A DNA stretch of 64,000 bases. Origin: Breviolum minutum Mf 1.05b.01 (taxonomy: Eukaryota; Sar; Dinophyceae; Suessiales; Symbiodiniaceae). The position numbers and the translations under genes are program-made. Positions 42,106 through 52,921 of the stretch are shown in pieces (within the stretch, counting starts at the first letter, position 1; each line of letters opens with the position of its first letter). The stretch lies in assembly GCA_000507305.1 (NCBI GenBank), contig DF239909.1:62001-126000 (forward strand). Direction: 5' to 3'. The notes below the pieces were generated by a model that was given only the letters and a program-made list of their open reading frames with translations, did no database searches and was not told the DNA's origin.

Positions 42106-42245
42106 GGACAAACAATCTATTCATTTTTATGAAGGGGCCAACACTAACCTCCACTAACCCCACAGTTGCATCGTGGGGGGTTTACCCAAAGTCTTACCTT
42201 TACTTTTTCTATCACTCAGAGAAATGGAATTTGAAAATAGCCCCA

Positions 42246-42356
42246 CCCTAAGGATCTTGACCTCTCCTATGGAAACACCAGACCCTCCTAGTGACACCCC
42301 TGGGGCCTCAAAAAAGGTGTTTTTGACACCCCATGACATCCCAAAGATTCTTAGGG
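42246..42356 (+). mobile_element. R8 element, long form
   Basis: CCCTAAGGATCTTGACCTCT ... CATCCCAAAGATTCTTAGGG. Confidence 0.92.
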
Positions 42357-42560
42357 TAAAAAATGAAAACTCTGCATCATTATCATCCAGGGCCCCATCT
42401 TCCACTTTCGTGTCGGAGTCGGAGGAGAAGATCAATGATGATGTTTTTTTACCCCGGAAGTCCAAGATCAATAAAATGATAGTCCCCAATTTTGGATGAT
42501 TGAAATTCACTATTTGGAAAAATCGTCGACTTGGTGAAAACCTCATTGTTTTAATGGTCT

Positions 42561-42779
42561 ATACCCCGCCAAAAGCTCACACACCATGGAACATCACCAT
42601 TTTTAAATAGCAGATACATCTTCAACTGGTTATGTTTCCATTGTCATGTTACCATCTGGTGGTTTCAAATATTTTTCACGTTCACCCTGAAAATTGGGGA
42701 AATGATCCAAATTGACGAGCATATTTTTCAAATGGGTTGGCTCAACCACCAACTAGTCATGTTAGTTTTCAAGGGGGGT
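42561..42779 (+). mobile_element. R4 element carrying a nested R2
   Basis: TACCCCGCCAAAAGC at the left, ATGTTAGTTTTCAAGGGGGG TA at the right, R2 at 42655-42756 between. Confidence 0.7.
42655..42756 (+). mobile_element. R2 element nested in R4
   Basis: CTGGTGGTTTCAAATATTTT ... GGCTCAACCACCAACTAG. TCATGTTA occurs left (12 bases out) and immediately right. Confidence 0.88.
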
Positions 42780-42796
42780 AATTTTGCCTTCTGTAA

Positions 42797-43253
42797 TACT
42801 TCGCCACATGCGGAAATTCGGGTTTCGACTGGGATAATTTACATCCATACTCTCGTTCCAACGTAACCCCGGAAATCCAACGTAAGCACCTTAGCAACAA
42901 GGATTTGATAGCCGTGCTTATGAACGGGAAACCAGTGTTGTTTTTAAAGCCGATATTTTTGAGAAGGCCTGGGATTTGTGAGGATATGTTTGGGGGGAGG
43001 GATAGGTTGACTATAGCTACTGTTGATGGAAGAAATCCTGCACCACCTGGGATGGTCAAAATCCTGGGATAATCATCTTCCTTGGTGGTGCAGGGTTTTG
43101 TCCATCAACAGTATCATTCAGGAATGGGCTCATGAACCGCGTTTGCCGTTCTTCAATGGCGTCTTGCAACAACCGGAACGTTTGGGCGGCTACCGCGATG
43201 CACCACAGATTTATAAGGATCGTGAACATCCTGGACTGATGCCTGGCCAGTAA
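42797..43253 (+). CDS. 120-codon ORF restored by removing R9
   Basis: 42797-43019 joined to 43114-43253, with one TA kept, is open for 120 codons and ends TAA; it begins right after an in-frame TAA, so the true start is unknown. Content includes RKHLSNKDLIAVLMNGKPVL before the junction and LQQPERLGGYRDAPQIYKDR after it, an ordinary globular composition. No family recognised. The cut is set by the TA-bounded R9, not by phase. Confidence 0.4.
43018..43113 (+). mobile_element. R9 element
   Basis: TACTGTTGATGGAAGAAATC CTGCACCACC ... GGTGGTGCAGGGTTTTGTCC ATCAACAGTA; longer pairing than in the other copies. Confidence 0.92.
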
Positions 43254-43700
43254 AAGGAATGGGAGATTCATGGAAAGTTTTTTTTTGTGACTTTTAAGGA
43301 TGTAAAAACCTGTAAAAAACAGGCACATGTTGGCTAAGAACCATCTAAACCATCTCAAAACACTTGGAAACACCCTTTGTTTTGCAGGCACTTCCTATCT
43401 ATATAAACCCTTCCTACACCTGAAATTTAGTGAGTTTCCTGGCTGATAAAGGATGGTTCCATCCATCATGTTTTCATGTCGGATTCTTTTTTTTTTTTCT
43501 GGAGGGAAAGCTATGGGAACTACCGGAAACCACGACGAATTCGTGACATGGTCCTTTTTCAACTCCTGTTGTGTTTCTAGTAAGAAAGGGTCACCATACA
43601 TTTCGAGTTCCATGCTTTGCGTTGACAATGGAGATCCCTGTCGGTTGGACAGGTTTTCCTTTTAAGATTCCCTCCAAGCATCTCCAAACCGTGATGTTTT

Positions 43701-43856
43701 GCACTTGGAGAATCATCCCACTTAGTATATAAGTAACCCCTATTTACAAGCTATGAAAAGGCCATTTGGAAGAGGAATAACCCGATCCTTAGGGGACAAA
43801 AACTAAGTAACCATGGTTATTATAAACGTTACTCCCTGGGATGATCCTCCGTACGT
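43701..43856 (+). mobile_element. R6 element
   Basis: CACTTGGAGAATCATCCCAC, CCGATCCTTAGGGGAC, CTCCCTGGGATGATCCTCC. Confidence 0.88.
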
Positions 43857-44198
43857 ACCCATTACTGCAGCAACCTGTTCATCACTTACGAATGTAAAAA
43901 ACATGACATTGGCCACGCGCAGCTGTACCAAAAAAACAGCGTTTTTAGATATGTTCTTATTTTTACCACTATTTGTGCGACTTATGACCTGCAGAATTTC
44001 GGATACTCCCTCACCCCGGTTTGTTGATTTATAGTTGGTCATGTCTTTTATTAACCTTCATGGTGTTCTAAAATCAGCGACCACATAGGGTTTTTTGGTA
44101 GTACAACCCTTCATATGGGAACTGGTTGGGTAACCCTGTAACCCTGTCGACATGTGCAGGTTTCAAAAGTAAAGGGTCAAGAAATCCATCAGATTTTT

Positions 44199-44310
44199 TA
44201 CCCTCCCTGAAACCAACATAGCCCCTAAAAATGAATGGTTGGAATACAATCGTTTCCGTTTGGGAAACCCTATTTTCAGGTGCGTTTGCTGTTCGTTTCA
44301 GGGGAGGGTA
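44199..44310 (+). mobile_element. R4 element
   Basis: TACCCTCCCTGAAACCAACA ... GCTGTTCGTTTCAGGGGAGG GTA. Exact removal leaves a 55-codon frame (44173-44450), within chance range. Confidence 0.92.
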
Positions 44311-44790
44311 ATTTATGTAAAATTTCTATACTGATCCCATGGATCCAAGGTTCCCAAATTCCAACATCCTTTTCATATCTTTTCATTTCTCGTTTCGGAC
44401 GAAGGTTCAGAAATTCGGATCCCCAAAAAACACAACAAATCCGTCACTAACCCTGCTGTATGGCGGTTAACCCCTTTCCCCCCAAACCTCAAAGATGTAA
44501 TCAAAATCTGGTTCTTTAGGGTTCCAGGCAATAAAGTGATGACAAAAATCCGTTCGTTCACATCAAGAAAAAACGAGATTTCAGGATCGATTGGAAGAGA
44601 GGCTTTGTATTTTGTCCAAGCTTCGCGGATTTCTTCGCCCATGCGGTGGCAACCATGAAGCATGGCAACGTCACAAAAAAAAATCGGTGAAGGGTCAGGG
44701 TTGAGAAAGTTGGGGAAAAATTTGGCCGGGGATTTGTTTCTCAAGCATTGTGTGGCAAAAAATGGTAGAAGTTCCAAAAGAAAAAGATCA

Positions 44791-44895
44791 GGGGATCCCG
44801 GGCACGAAAAAGTATATTTACCAACTAATTGATTCCATAAAAATCAACCATTCATGGATCGGTACATATACAATCGTCCCATGGATCCGTCATGG
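44791..44895 (+). mobile_element. R1 element, diverged
   Basis: GGGGATCCCGGGCACG ... CAATCGTCCCATGGATCCGT. Confidence 0.75.
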
Positions 44896-45081
44896 GGATG
44901 GGATTGTGGGAGACTTTTGGGTTTCGTTTGTGGCGCCTGATTTTCAGACGTCCACATCCCGTTAAATGTAACGTTTCCAACCAACCAAATGTTGGTCCAA
45001 CTAGAATCCCTGTGAAGGCCTATACAACTATATATATATATATACATAAATCCTCTACAATGAAACACTACAATTTCAGAT

Positions 45082-45198
45082 CTGGGTGGGGTTTCAAACA
45101 TTGCTTTGATTTTTTCACCCCGAAAGTTGGGGAAGATTCGAAGCCATTTTGATCATTTTGACGATCATATATTCAGATGGGTTGGTTCAACCACCAAA
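45082..45198 (+). mobile_element. R2 element, GGTTCAACC subfamily
   Basis: CTGGGTGGGGTTTCAAACAT ... GGGTTGGTTCAACCACCAA. Confidence 0.85.
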
Positions 45199-45223
45199 TC
45201 ACCAACCAATTTATGTATGTATA

Positions 45224-45328
45224 TACACTCCAATAAACTAACATAGCAATGGAACATGCACCCTTTGAAGATGTATTTCCTATTGAAAGTGGGGATATTT
45301 CATTGCTATGTCAGTTTGCTGGAGGGTA
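45224..45328 (+). mobile_element. R4 subfamily element
   Basis: TACACTCCAATAAACTAACA TAGCAATGG ... CATTGCTATGTCAGTTTGCT GGAGGGTA. Confidence 0.9.
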
Positions 45329-45477
45329 TATATATAGAGAGTTCTTTGGTGAATTACCATGTTTTCAGGTAATACCTTGGATACCACCCCCCACCCAGGA
45401 TGCGTACTCGTGGCATAAAAATGTTTCATGTCATCCGGGTGGTGACGATTGCATCCTCGGTGAAGAACTAAAAACTA

Positions 45478-45603
45478 TAACCCTCCAATAAAGCTAAAAT
45501 AGCTGGCTGGAAAATCCCCATTTTTTAATAGGAAAATATAGTTTCAATTGGATTTCAAGTGGTTTATTATTTTCCATCCAGCTATGTTAGTTTATCCAAG
45601 GTA
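45478..45603 (+). mobile_element. R4 subfamily element
   Basis: TAACCCTCCAATAAAGCTAA AATAGCTGG ... CCAGCTATGTTAGTTTATCC. Confidence 0.85.
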
Positions 45604-45797
45604 TATCGCTATTACTATTCCAAGGTGTCCGTTTTTTGGACCCAACCCTATACCACTTGGAGTTTCTCTCCAAGGAATTATCCCTTCTTCGTGGTGGAAG
45701 TTGCTCAAGCCATTGAGCGAACTCAACTTGACTTTTGGCTTCGATTAGTTGATGGATTTTTGTAGTTATGCTCTAGGCGCTCAGTCATATTCTCACC

Positions 45798-45868
45798 CAT
45801 AGCATCCATGTGTGGTATATTTACCTACATTCACCATAAAAATCAACCAAATGTATCTTCAGAGTCGA
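45798..45868 (+). mobile_element. R1 left half
   Basis: CCCATAGCATCCATGTGTGG TATATTTACCTACATTCACC, right arm absent after CAAATGTA. Confidence 0.75.
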
Positions 45869-46068
45869 TGAAACACAATTATTGGTGAAACACAATTATT
45901 TGAGCCGATTTTTAGAGTCAGAGTCTTGAAATCTTGTTTTCCTTGTTGGTTGCATGCTTTCTCCCACAATCATAGAAGTGGATAATGGCTATGGTTGAAA
46001 GGCAACTACTATTGGAGAGACACCCATTTCTCACTTCCATGTTTAGAGGAGGAAGGGTATATGGGGGG

Positions 46069-46150
46069 TTCCTAAAATGGTGGTACCCAACAACTATTGG
46101 TTTTCCTACTAAAAAGGGTGTGAAATGGGGGTACCACCATTTTAGGAAGG
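46069..46150 (+). mobile_element. R7-related element with distinct arms
   Basis: Perfect 20-base arms TTCCTAAAATGGTGGTACCC and inverse, bounded by GGTATATGGGG and AGGAAACACCC remnants of R7. Confidence 0.85.
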
Positions 46151-46352
46151 AAACACCCAGGCCCATATGAGTCTCAAAATTGATGGATTAAAATGAGAAC
46201 CTTTGATTTTGAGCCCATACTTGGAGGATGGGCTTCTTGAGGAAGGGCGCGAATGTATCCACTGCATGATAGTCAATGATCGGGAGTTAGAAGTCATGAT
46301 CTGGAGCTACAGAATCTTCCAATTAGATGAGTCAATTCCCTTTGAAAACATG

Positions 46353-46467
46353 TAAACCCCCGAAAACTTACAGAAGGCAATGGAAAACAACCTGCATGTG
46401 AAGATGTATCTCCTATTAGAACTGAGGATTTTCCATTGCCATTTTGATTTTCCTGGAGGTGTGTGTA
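46353..46467 (+). mobile_element. R4 subfamily element
   Basis: TAAACCCCCGAAAACTTACA ... CATTGCCATTTTGATTTTCC TGGAGGTGTGTGTA. Confidence 0.75.
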
Positions 46468-46575
46468 TTTTTATAACGTATGTCTATGCTTAGCGGATGG
46501 AAATCTAGTGGCTGAAAGGAAGTGGGGGGGGTCCGGTCATTGATGCCTCAATAGTGGAAAAAGGTTTTCAATGGA

Positions 46576-46708
46576 GTTTCCTGGTTCCCTTAATAGGTGG
46601 TAGGTGATATATAATCACCCAATTGGCAGATACTACTTACATACCACTTATATACTGCCAATTGGCTGATTATATATAACCTACCACCTATTAAGGGAAC
46701 CAGGAAAC
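46576..46708 (+). mobile_element. R16 element, very long TIR
   Basis: GTTTCCTGGTTCCCTTAATA, GGTGGTAGGTGATATATAAT, CACCCAATTGGCAG pair with the right arm over about 54 bases with only a few mismatches; the loop is about 25 bases. Confidence 0.93.
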
Positions 46709-46736
46709 AGCTATTGACTTTTGGTAGATTTTTCAG

Positions 46737-46855
46737 GTGATTTTTGACTGTCTAACCATGGGATTCATCACCATCGAATTCACCACCAGTTGCCAGTTGG
46801 TAGGAATATGTTTGGGTGATTTGTTGTCCAACCACCCAACAAGCAGTCGCAAATG
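46737..46855 (+). repeat. R12 repeat
   Basis: TTTTTCAG|GTGATTTTTGAC, ACCATGGGATTCATCACCAT, AATTCACCACCAGTTG, CAACAAGCAG|TCGCAAAT. Confidence 0.8.
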
Positions 46856-46941
46856 AAGGATTATGAGTTGGGGTCGGTGGTTAGGTTACAGGATAGAAAG
46901 TGAAGGTTCACCATAATAGGATTAATTCTTCGGATCGATTT

Positions 46942-47080
46942 GAGCAGTGACCAAAACCCAGCGAATTATACTCCTCAGTTATTTAAAGTAGGGATTACAA
47001 TAAGCCACTGTAAGAATCCCCATTGGCCCATTGACCAATGTGTATAATTGAATGTCACATGTGGATTTTTAGCACTGCTC
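46942..47080 (+). mobile_element. R3 element
   Basis: GAGCAGTG ... CACTGCTC perfect 8-base tips, flanks ATTT and ATGT. Confidence 0.85.
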
Positions 47081-47508
47081 ATGTGCTTTGCTTCAAATCA
47101 CAATTGATGTTCCAGATGACTGGACCTGAATTTCTCGTGTCGTTGTACATGTTGCTATAGAGTCCGTATAGTATATGTATATATATAATATATAAATATA
47201 TATACATACATATATTATGCGTTTCTAATCATATATAAATGGTTATGTCTACGTCTACAAGAACTCGTTTTTTTAAATCACCCCTTTTCTCTCCCCCCAA
47301 AAAAACAACAACGAACGAAGCATTCACCCAAAAATTTACCGCTCATCACAGATCACCTGGAGCAACCTCCGAGGAAACCAGATATATGTTGACCTCGGGA
47401 TTCTATGAGGAGTCCCCTGTCTACGGTAATCAGGCGTGGCTAAGAAAAAAAAAACATGCCAACAAAAATGCACAAAATGAAGTGATGATTGGTAGGGTTT
47501 TTTTAATA

Positions 47509-47602
47509 CCCATAGGATCCATGTATGGTATATATTTACCTACATTTACCATAAAAACCAACCAAATGTAGCTAAATATACCATTCCCATGCATCCTATG
47601 GA
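47509..47602 (+). mobile_element. R1 element
   Basis: CCCATAGGATCCATGTATGG ... CATTCCCATGCATCCTATGG. Confidence 0.9.
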
Positions 47603-47697
47603 ATAGCTATATAGTTGCTCAAAGAAAGGTGAACTCCTCCAACAACGGCATTGAGAATTATGATAACTTCGATTTGGATGCCGGATCTGGCGTGGGG

Positions 47698-47783
47698 GGA
47701 GGACAAGTCATACACGAGTTACCCAGTTTTTGGGACCCCATGTCACTCCATTTATAACGATCGGCTAGGGGCCCACCTTGTAC
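47698..47783 (+). mobile_element. R13 element, left part diverged
   Basis: GAGTTACCCAGTTTTTGGG, CACTCCATTTATAACGATCG, TAGGGGCCCACCTTGTA. Confidence 0.75.
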
Positions 47784-47791
47784 ACACATAC

Positions 47792-48204
47792 ATGCCAGCA
47801 AGAACGGAAAGATTCGTGTTTGTTCAGGTGATGTTTTTTAACTTTCGGATGGATGGCAAAGATTGGTACGTATACTTGGAGATTAGTCCCAGTTAGTAAG
47901 TGGTTAGTAACCACCATTTATAAGCCATTTGGACCATTTGGAAGGGGAACAAACCTACATAGGGGACTTACTAACCATGGTTATCAAATTTAATTTATTA
48001 TATAACCACTTACTAAATGGGATAAGCCTCCAAGTATACACCACGATTTCTCCTCAGCATGGGAAAGGACTTGTTTGCGTTGGTGATTTTGTGAACACTA
48101 TCTACGATGGTGTCTCGTTGCATCACAATGTGTTCTGTTTTGTTCTGTTTTTGAGCCAACAAGGGCACCCAAAGTCTTCCAAAGTCATCCTGGAAATACC
48201 TTAA
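47792..48204 (+). CDS. ORF restored by removing R6
   Basis: 47792-47874 joined to 48039-48204 (one TATA kept) gives 82 codons from ATG, which follows the R13 right end, to TAA. Contains RTERFVFVQVMFFNFRMDGK and a hydrophobic HHNVFCFVLFLS stretch. Chance probability for a junction frame of this length is roughly 15%. Confidence 0.3.
47875..48034 (+). mobile_element. R6 element, TSD TATA
   Basis: CTTGGAGATTAGTCCCAGTT ... AAATGGGATAAGCCTCCAAG, TATA at 47871-47874 and 48035-48038. Confidence 0.9.
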
Positions 48205-48275
48205 TTTGAGAAGAGCCATTGGACGGCGCTAAGAAAGTCACAAGGCATGACCGGAGCATTTTGCAAGTGCTACGC

Positions 48276-48369
48276 CCCATACCATCCATGCATGTATGGT
48301 ATACTTGCCTGCATTTACCATACAAATCAACCAAATGTAGTTAAATATACCATACATAGATCCTAGGGG
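48276..48369 (+). mobile_element. R1 element
   Basis: CCCATACCATCCATGCATGT ... CATACATAGATCCTAGGGG. Confidence 0.85.
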
Positions 48370-48571
48370 TACCGTTTTACATGTACATTGGACCACGTCA
48401 TCCTTGAAAATGTCTAACAGTGCACCATCATGACTTCCTGTAAACCAAGTTAGCTGCCAAGAAAATCCCTCTAGTTCAGTGGAAAAACATGGAAATGACA
48501 GAATTCCACATTCATGGCTGATTTTTCCAGCCAGCTTCGCTAGATCTAAGTGGGATCAAAACTTAATATAA

Positions 48572-48862
48572 TTGAGTTTCAACCCGCCACCATCTCCTCA
48601 TCAAAATTTTCTCGTTTTATCTCAAACAAAAATCAATTTCCCTTCAAACTTTTTTTTTAGTGCGCCAAAAAACTTCATTTTTTCGGCAGATGCTCCGTTG
48701 TGGGCAACCCATCTTGGGCCTGCATATGATTCGACAATTTCATCAATATATGCCTTGGGGTCTGCGTTTATTGGATTTTTGGAGCATCTCGGGGGAGCAA
48801 TTTGTTGGGAGCCAAAAATCGATCGGATGTTCATACGAAACGGGGCCCCGTTTCAACGTTAG
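48572..48862 (+). CDS. Hypothetical ORF
   Basis: 96 codons without any repeat element; contains ADAPLWATHLGPAYDSTISS and ends TTTCAACGTTAG. A second + frame (48660-48956) and the minus strand are also open, so the frame is uncertain. No family recognised. Confidence 0.25.
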   Translation: MSFNPPPSPHQNFLVLSQTKINFPSNFFFSAPKNFIFSADAPLWATHLGPAYDSTISSIYALGSAFIGFLEHLGGAICWEPKIDRMFIRNGAPFQR

Positions 48863-48899
48863 GTGGCTGGATTATTTTTTTTTTCGGGGAAATTTTGTT

Positions 48900-49500
48900 G
48901 TTTTCGAAATCCTGGGCCCTACAGGTTTTGTTTTTAAGAAAATGAAAGTTTGGTAGGTTGTTGGGGGGTGTAAATTCATTGAAATTCAGCTTAGATGTAG
49001 TTTTTAGATAATAGTGATGGATCAGTGAGATATATAATATGTTCGGAAAAAATGGTCGCGAAATATCAGTTTAAGGCTATTATTCGTTTCCCACAATGTA
49101 GGATTTGTAGATTTCAGGCAAGATTTCGGAGACCAACAACAATAATGGGAGCAGAGGCAGTCTTGGCCCCAAAGGGAGGAGACTTCCCCAAAAACTTTCC
49201 CACCAAAAAAAAAGAGCGGTGGAAATATGTACATTAGTGTGTTTGTGCGTTTCCGTGTCGTCAACCCAAATTAAGTGACCCTTGTTGAAACACACAAAGT
49301 GTTTTTTGTTTAGCGAGAAACTGGCAGGGATTCAATGACTCTTCATTTTACAACTCCAAAATGATTTTAAGAAAGCCGGGATATTGCTCATTTGTCCCCC
49401 TACACCGCCCAAATGGACATGTCTTGATATTGATGTTGTCAGTTGTCTTATTGTTATGACTGCTGTTTTTAGTGTTACCATCATTAATTTTACTACTATT
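48900..49500. other. Stretch without a supported gene
   Basis: No copy of R1-R17 recognised. Frames on both strands are short. Appears unique. Confidence 0.35.
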
Positions 49501-49539
49501 TCGTGAATAAAACCACATTGATTTCCTTACTAAACGTGA

Positions 49540-49903
49540 AACTTTCAGCTCTTTCAAACTGAGTTGCTTTACCAGGTACACCGCCGAAATTTAACATAGC
49601 CCCTGAAAAATGATGGTTGGAAGATGAGTTTCCTTTTGGGATTGCCTATCTTTAGGGGCTATGTTAAATTTCCGGGGTGTATCACTAAGGCTTCCATGTT
49701 GGAATCCACGAATCTCCCCTTTCCGATGCCCACGTTTGACTAAGGTAATGTTACAGGACTTTGGGGAGCCTTGGCGACAAAAAGGAATCCATTACTCAAT
49801 CAGTGGGATTTTCAGGGACCCCCAAGGACATGGGACTCCTTGGGCCCCATACTATTCCCAGACCACTCCCAGTTTCGAATCCCTAAAGATATGGGAATGG
49901 TAG
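49540..49903 (+). CDS. Tentative ORF interrupted by R4, running into R15
   Basis: 49540-49578 joined to 49682 onward (one TA kept) stays open into R15 (starts 49810). Includes RISPFRCPRLTKVMLQDFGE. A GT-AG alternative (49576-49689) ends after 17 further codons. Confidence 0.25.
49577..49681 (+). mobile_element. R4 element, near-perfect
   Basis: TACACCGCCGAAATTTAACA TAGCCCCTGAAA ... TTTAGGGGCTATGTTAAATT TCCGGGGTGTA; arms carry matched changes relative to other copies. Confidence 0.93.
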
Positions 49904-49971
49904 GGGAATAGTATGGGAAGCTTACCATAAGGGTTTCCTATTTTTTGGGGAGTCCCTGGAAACACCTTTGA
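49810..49971 (+). mobile_element. R15 element
   Basis: TTTTCAGGGACCCCCAAGG ... TTTTGGGGAGTCCCTGGAAA, with inner ATACTATTCCC/GGGAATAGTAT. Second, shorter copy at 55101-55192. Confidence 0.85.
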
Positions 49972-50012
49972 AATCTTAGAGGCTTCCCCTTTGGTTTTTG
50001 CTTGTTTAGTTG

Positions 50013-50126
50013 GTGATTTGTGTACGGATGTTTTCTACTATGGGATTCATCACCATCGAATTCACCACCAGTTGGTAGGAATATGCTTGTTTTATTTTTT
50101 CCAACCACCTCAAGCAAGCAAATCTA
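50013..50126 (+). repeat. R12 repeat
   Basis: GTGATTTGTGTACGGATG, ATGGGATTCATCACCATCGA, GTTGGTAGGAATATGC, AAGCAAATCTA. Confidence 0.8.
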
Positions 50127-50938
50127 AGTTGGGGGAGCTAGAAACTACGGAAAAACAAGATAATGTGTTCTTATAGGAGAATGCAACCAGGCTAGCAACT
50201 AATTACTAACCTTACGTCCTGAATCCAGGCATCACATGGGCAAAACACCAACCGTTCAACCAATGTTTTGATTAAATGGAAAGCCATCCAAATACAAAGA
50301 ATCCGGAAAGACTGGGAGGAAGGAATTGTTTACGCAAACGAAAAGCCATGCCTGCTTTCCTACAAAAGGTCTTCTTTCAGGATACCTTGAGTTGACAAGG
50401 TATGGTAGATTTGGAATCAAAATTAGCCAACGAGGTAGAGTGGGAATTATTCTTAAAGCTCGTGCGGATGAGCATAGTCCTCCAATCAGCATGTTTGATG
50501 TTTGATCTCGGTCCAGCAGTGTGTAAGCACTTCCATCAGATAGGTCATCCATCTGGAAATCCAATAGTTTTTTGCCTTGACCCACCAACAAACCGGCAAG
50601 GTTATATATCTTTTTATGGATCTATTTTCTATTGGTTGGTTGGGTCCAGTTTTTTTTGGTAAGAGTCCAAGAGTAGACATGTTGAGCCACTGCAACCATG
50701 TGTGAATGACCCAGAATTGACCATAGGGCCGTAAGGCTGGTGTCAGACATATCCAGATGTAGGTTAGTTTCTTTGACGGATATTGAAACGGAATGCTTGA
50801 TTCTTCCATGCGAAATGGAACAGGGAATCATATAGTCCAATTCACTCAGAATGGACATGTTCCAAATTTAATATATTGACCTTAAATGACCTTTAAAAAT
50901 CAGCCGGAGGTGTCCGAATCACTCTACTTTTTGCTCAG

Positions 50939-51171
50939 GTAAGAGACCCAAAGGTCCTGGCGTCATAGAGCGAAACTTGCCTGCGCGCTTGGATGAAGTC
51001 ACCTGATTCTCGTGGCCCCGTCACGCCGGTCCTGCGAGTTGAAGCGAGCCGCCGGCGACACACGGTTGGAACTGGAGCAACTGTTGGACTCGAGTCAACA
51101 GTTGGAGATGATCCCTTGGGCTATGGAGCGATCGTGGAGGCTCACCGGTTGTTTTGCATGGATAAATTCTG
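50939..51171 (+). CDS. Candidate exon island, frame interrupted
   Basis: A strong acceptor (CTACTTTTTGCTCAG) at 50938 and a strong donor (CTG|GTGAGC) at 51172 bracket a G+C-rich segment. The second half reads CELKRAAGDTRLELEQLLDS, about 75% of codons ending in G/C, with a coiled-coil-like pattern. The first half is open in a different frame (GVIERNLPARLDEV). So there is a frameshift near 51000, an unseen intron, or a sequence error. Unrecognised. Confidence 0.4.
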
Positions 51172-51619
51172 GTGAGCTCAAAATGAAAGAATAAATAGCG
51201 GCCATATAGTAAGGGAAATAAATAGTTGTTGAGTTGTTAGAGGAATCCGGAGGTAGGTGGGTCTGAAGGGTGGGAAGGGATGGGAAGGGTTGAGTATATC
51301 ATACTTTGGGCAGATTTGATGAAAGTGCTTGCAAAGTGTGGTGGTGACCATGACAGATTTGGGTGAAGGATTGTTGTTCTAAGGGGGGAAATCCTACTTT
51401 GGAAGCTTCCGAAACATCTCAGGAGAATTACCGGAGGGCGGGAGAGGTATCAGTCTTTTATAGTTTGTTTTAAAATTGAGACGAAGATTCGTTTTCTTTT
51501 TTTGTCGGGGGCAACTTTTTATAGTGACCACCACTTTGATGGATTTCCCCATCATTTTGGGGGGCAAAAAATATATGTTTTGTCTTGTTAGAAAATCCAC
51601 ACTCCTTAAACTGGCCCCG

Positions 51620-51755
51620 TACTTGGAGGGCCAATCCCACCTAGTAAGTACTTGTAGTTAGTAACGCCTATATTTAGTAAGCCATTAATAAATGGCCATT
51701 TGGAAGGTTTCCCCACAACCCCAGAAATTGGGTAACTAGGTGGGATGATCCTCCC
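51620..51755 (+). mobile_element. R6 element, diverged
   Basis: TACTTGGAGGGCCAATCCCA CC ... AGGTGGGATGATCCTCC. Confidence 0.8.
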
Positions 51756-51837
51756 ACAGGCTCGGTGTGATATCCTCCACAGATCAGATCCGACGGGTTT
51801 TTTCCATGGTGTAAACCTCGAGAGGTTTTTCTTTTAC

Positions 51838-51990
51838 TACCACTTATAAGTTGGGTGAAATAACTCCACTTATAGTAAGGGTGAAATAACCCCAGTGAAA
51901 CCGGTTTATTTTTGGCCAGCCATTTATAGGGGCGGGGGCCATTTATGACTCCATGTTATAACGATCGGCAAAAGGAGCGCACACCTTGAG
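51838..51990 (+). mobile_element. R13 element
   Basis: ACCACTTATAAGTTGGGTGA AATAACTCC, AGGGTGAAATAACCCCAG, TTATAACGATCGGC, GCACACCTTG. Confidence 0.8.
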
Positions 51991-52006
51991 GTGCCCCCCG
52001 TTGAAG

Positions 52007-52180
52007 ATGCTGACGATGCTGGCGATAAACGTGGGCTTCGCTGAGCGACAGCTCTCGGGGCATCAGAAAAAGATGACGGACGGTGCAGTGGAGGGGACGT
52101 GGCAGTGTGGAGGACATCCGTTTGTTTTGCATCCACTACTTCTGGAACATTCTAGGTGCGGGTGTCAGCAAGAAATTTAA
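52007..52180 (+). CDS. Candidate ORF, G+C-rich, next to R13
   Basis: 57 codons from ATG to TAA, starting 17 bases after the R13 right end. Over the first 30 codons about 80% end in G or C; reads LTMLAINVGFAERQLSGHQK. The minus strand is also open. No family recognised. Confidence 0.35.
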   Translation: MLTMLAINVGFAERQLSGHQKKMTDGAVEGTWQCGGHPFVLHPLLLEHSRCGCQQEI

Positions 52181-52694
52181 GGTCCCCTGCGCCATTATAT
52201 CAGTTTCTATATAATGAAATTCATATTTTTATTTTGGCTTTCCTTTAGGGAATTCCATACTTGGGGTCGACACACCAATGCAATACTTTATTAGAGTGGT
52301 TTATGAAACCAGCCCTTTAGCCAGCCAAAGAACAAAGATTTGCAATGAAAGGGGTTGGTTTGTTTTAAAAGGAAGGGTTTACCAATTTGGTATGATTATG
52401 TTTGATTAAACTTCCAGATAGCCATCTATATGGGCCCATTTGTTTGGATTTTTGATGCTCGAATGGGTTTCACCTCCTTTGAGCGTTTGATTGAAGACGA
52501 GAAGAAGTTTTCAAAGAACAAAAATTCTTCGAGACAACGATAGATTGGTGGAAGAACGCCCCAAGCACACGAAAACACGGGCGAAACATAAGAAAACATC
52601 CAGAATTGGATGGTTTTGCTGTAAATGTTGCACTGTTTTGCTGTTCCAAAGCTATAGTTAGGGCATATTCATTTCAGGTTCCCATCCAGATGGG

Positions 52695-52921
52695 TTGAAA
52701 AACCACACACGTTTTTTCCACGTGCGCTGTGGTAGTTTCACTCACTTCCTAAAATCGGACATTTGTGTTGCACGCATTGCTTGGTGGAATGTGTCAACTT
52801 CACTGATTTCACCGTGGCTCAATGACAGATACGGTACACTTGGGGGTGATACATCACCAGATGATGCCAATGCATTTGATTCAAGTACATGTCTTAGGTC
52901 TACACCCTATGGGTCTGTCAC
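52695..52921 (+). CDS. Tentative ORF ending at an R10 element
   Basis: About 75 open codons (WWNVSTSLISPWLNDRYGTL, GGDTSPDDANAFDSS) run straight into R10 at 52922. Where the protein continues is unclear. Unrecognised. Confidence 0.3.
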
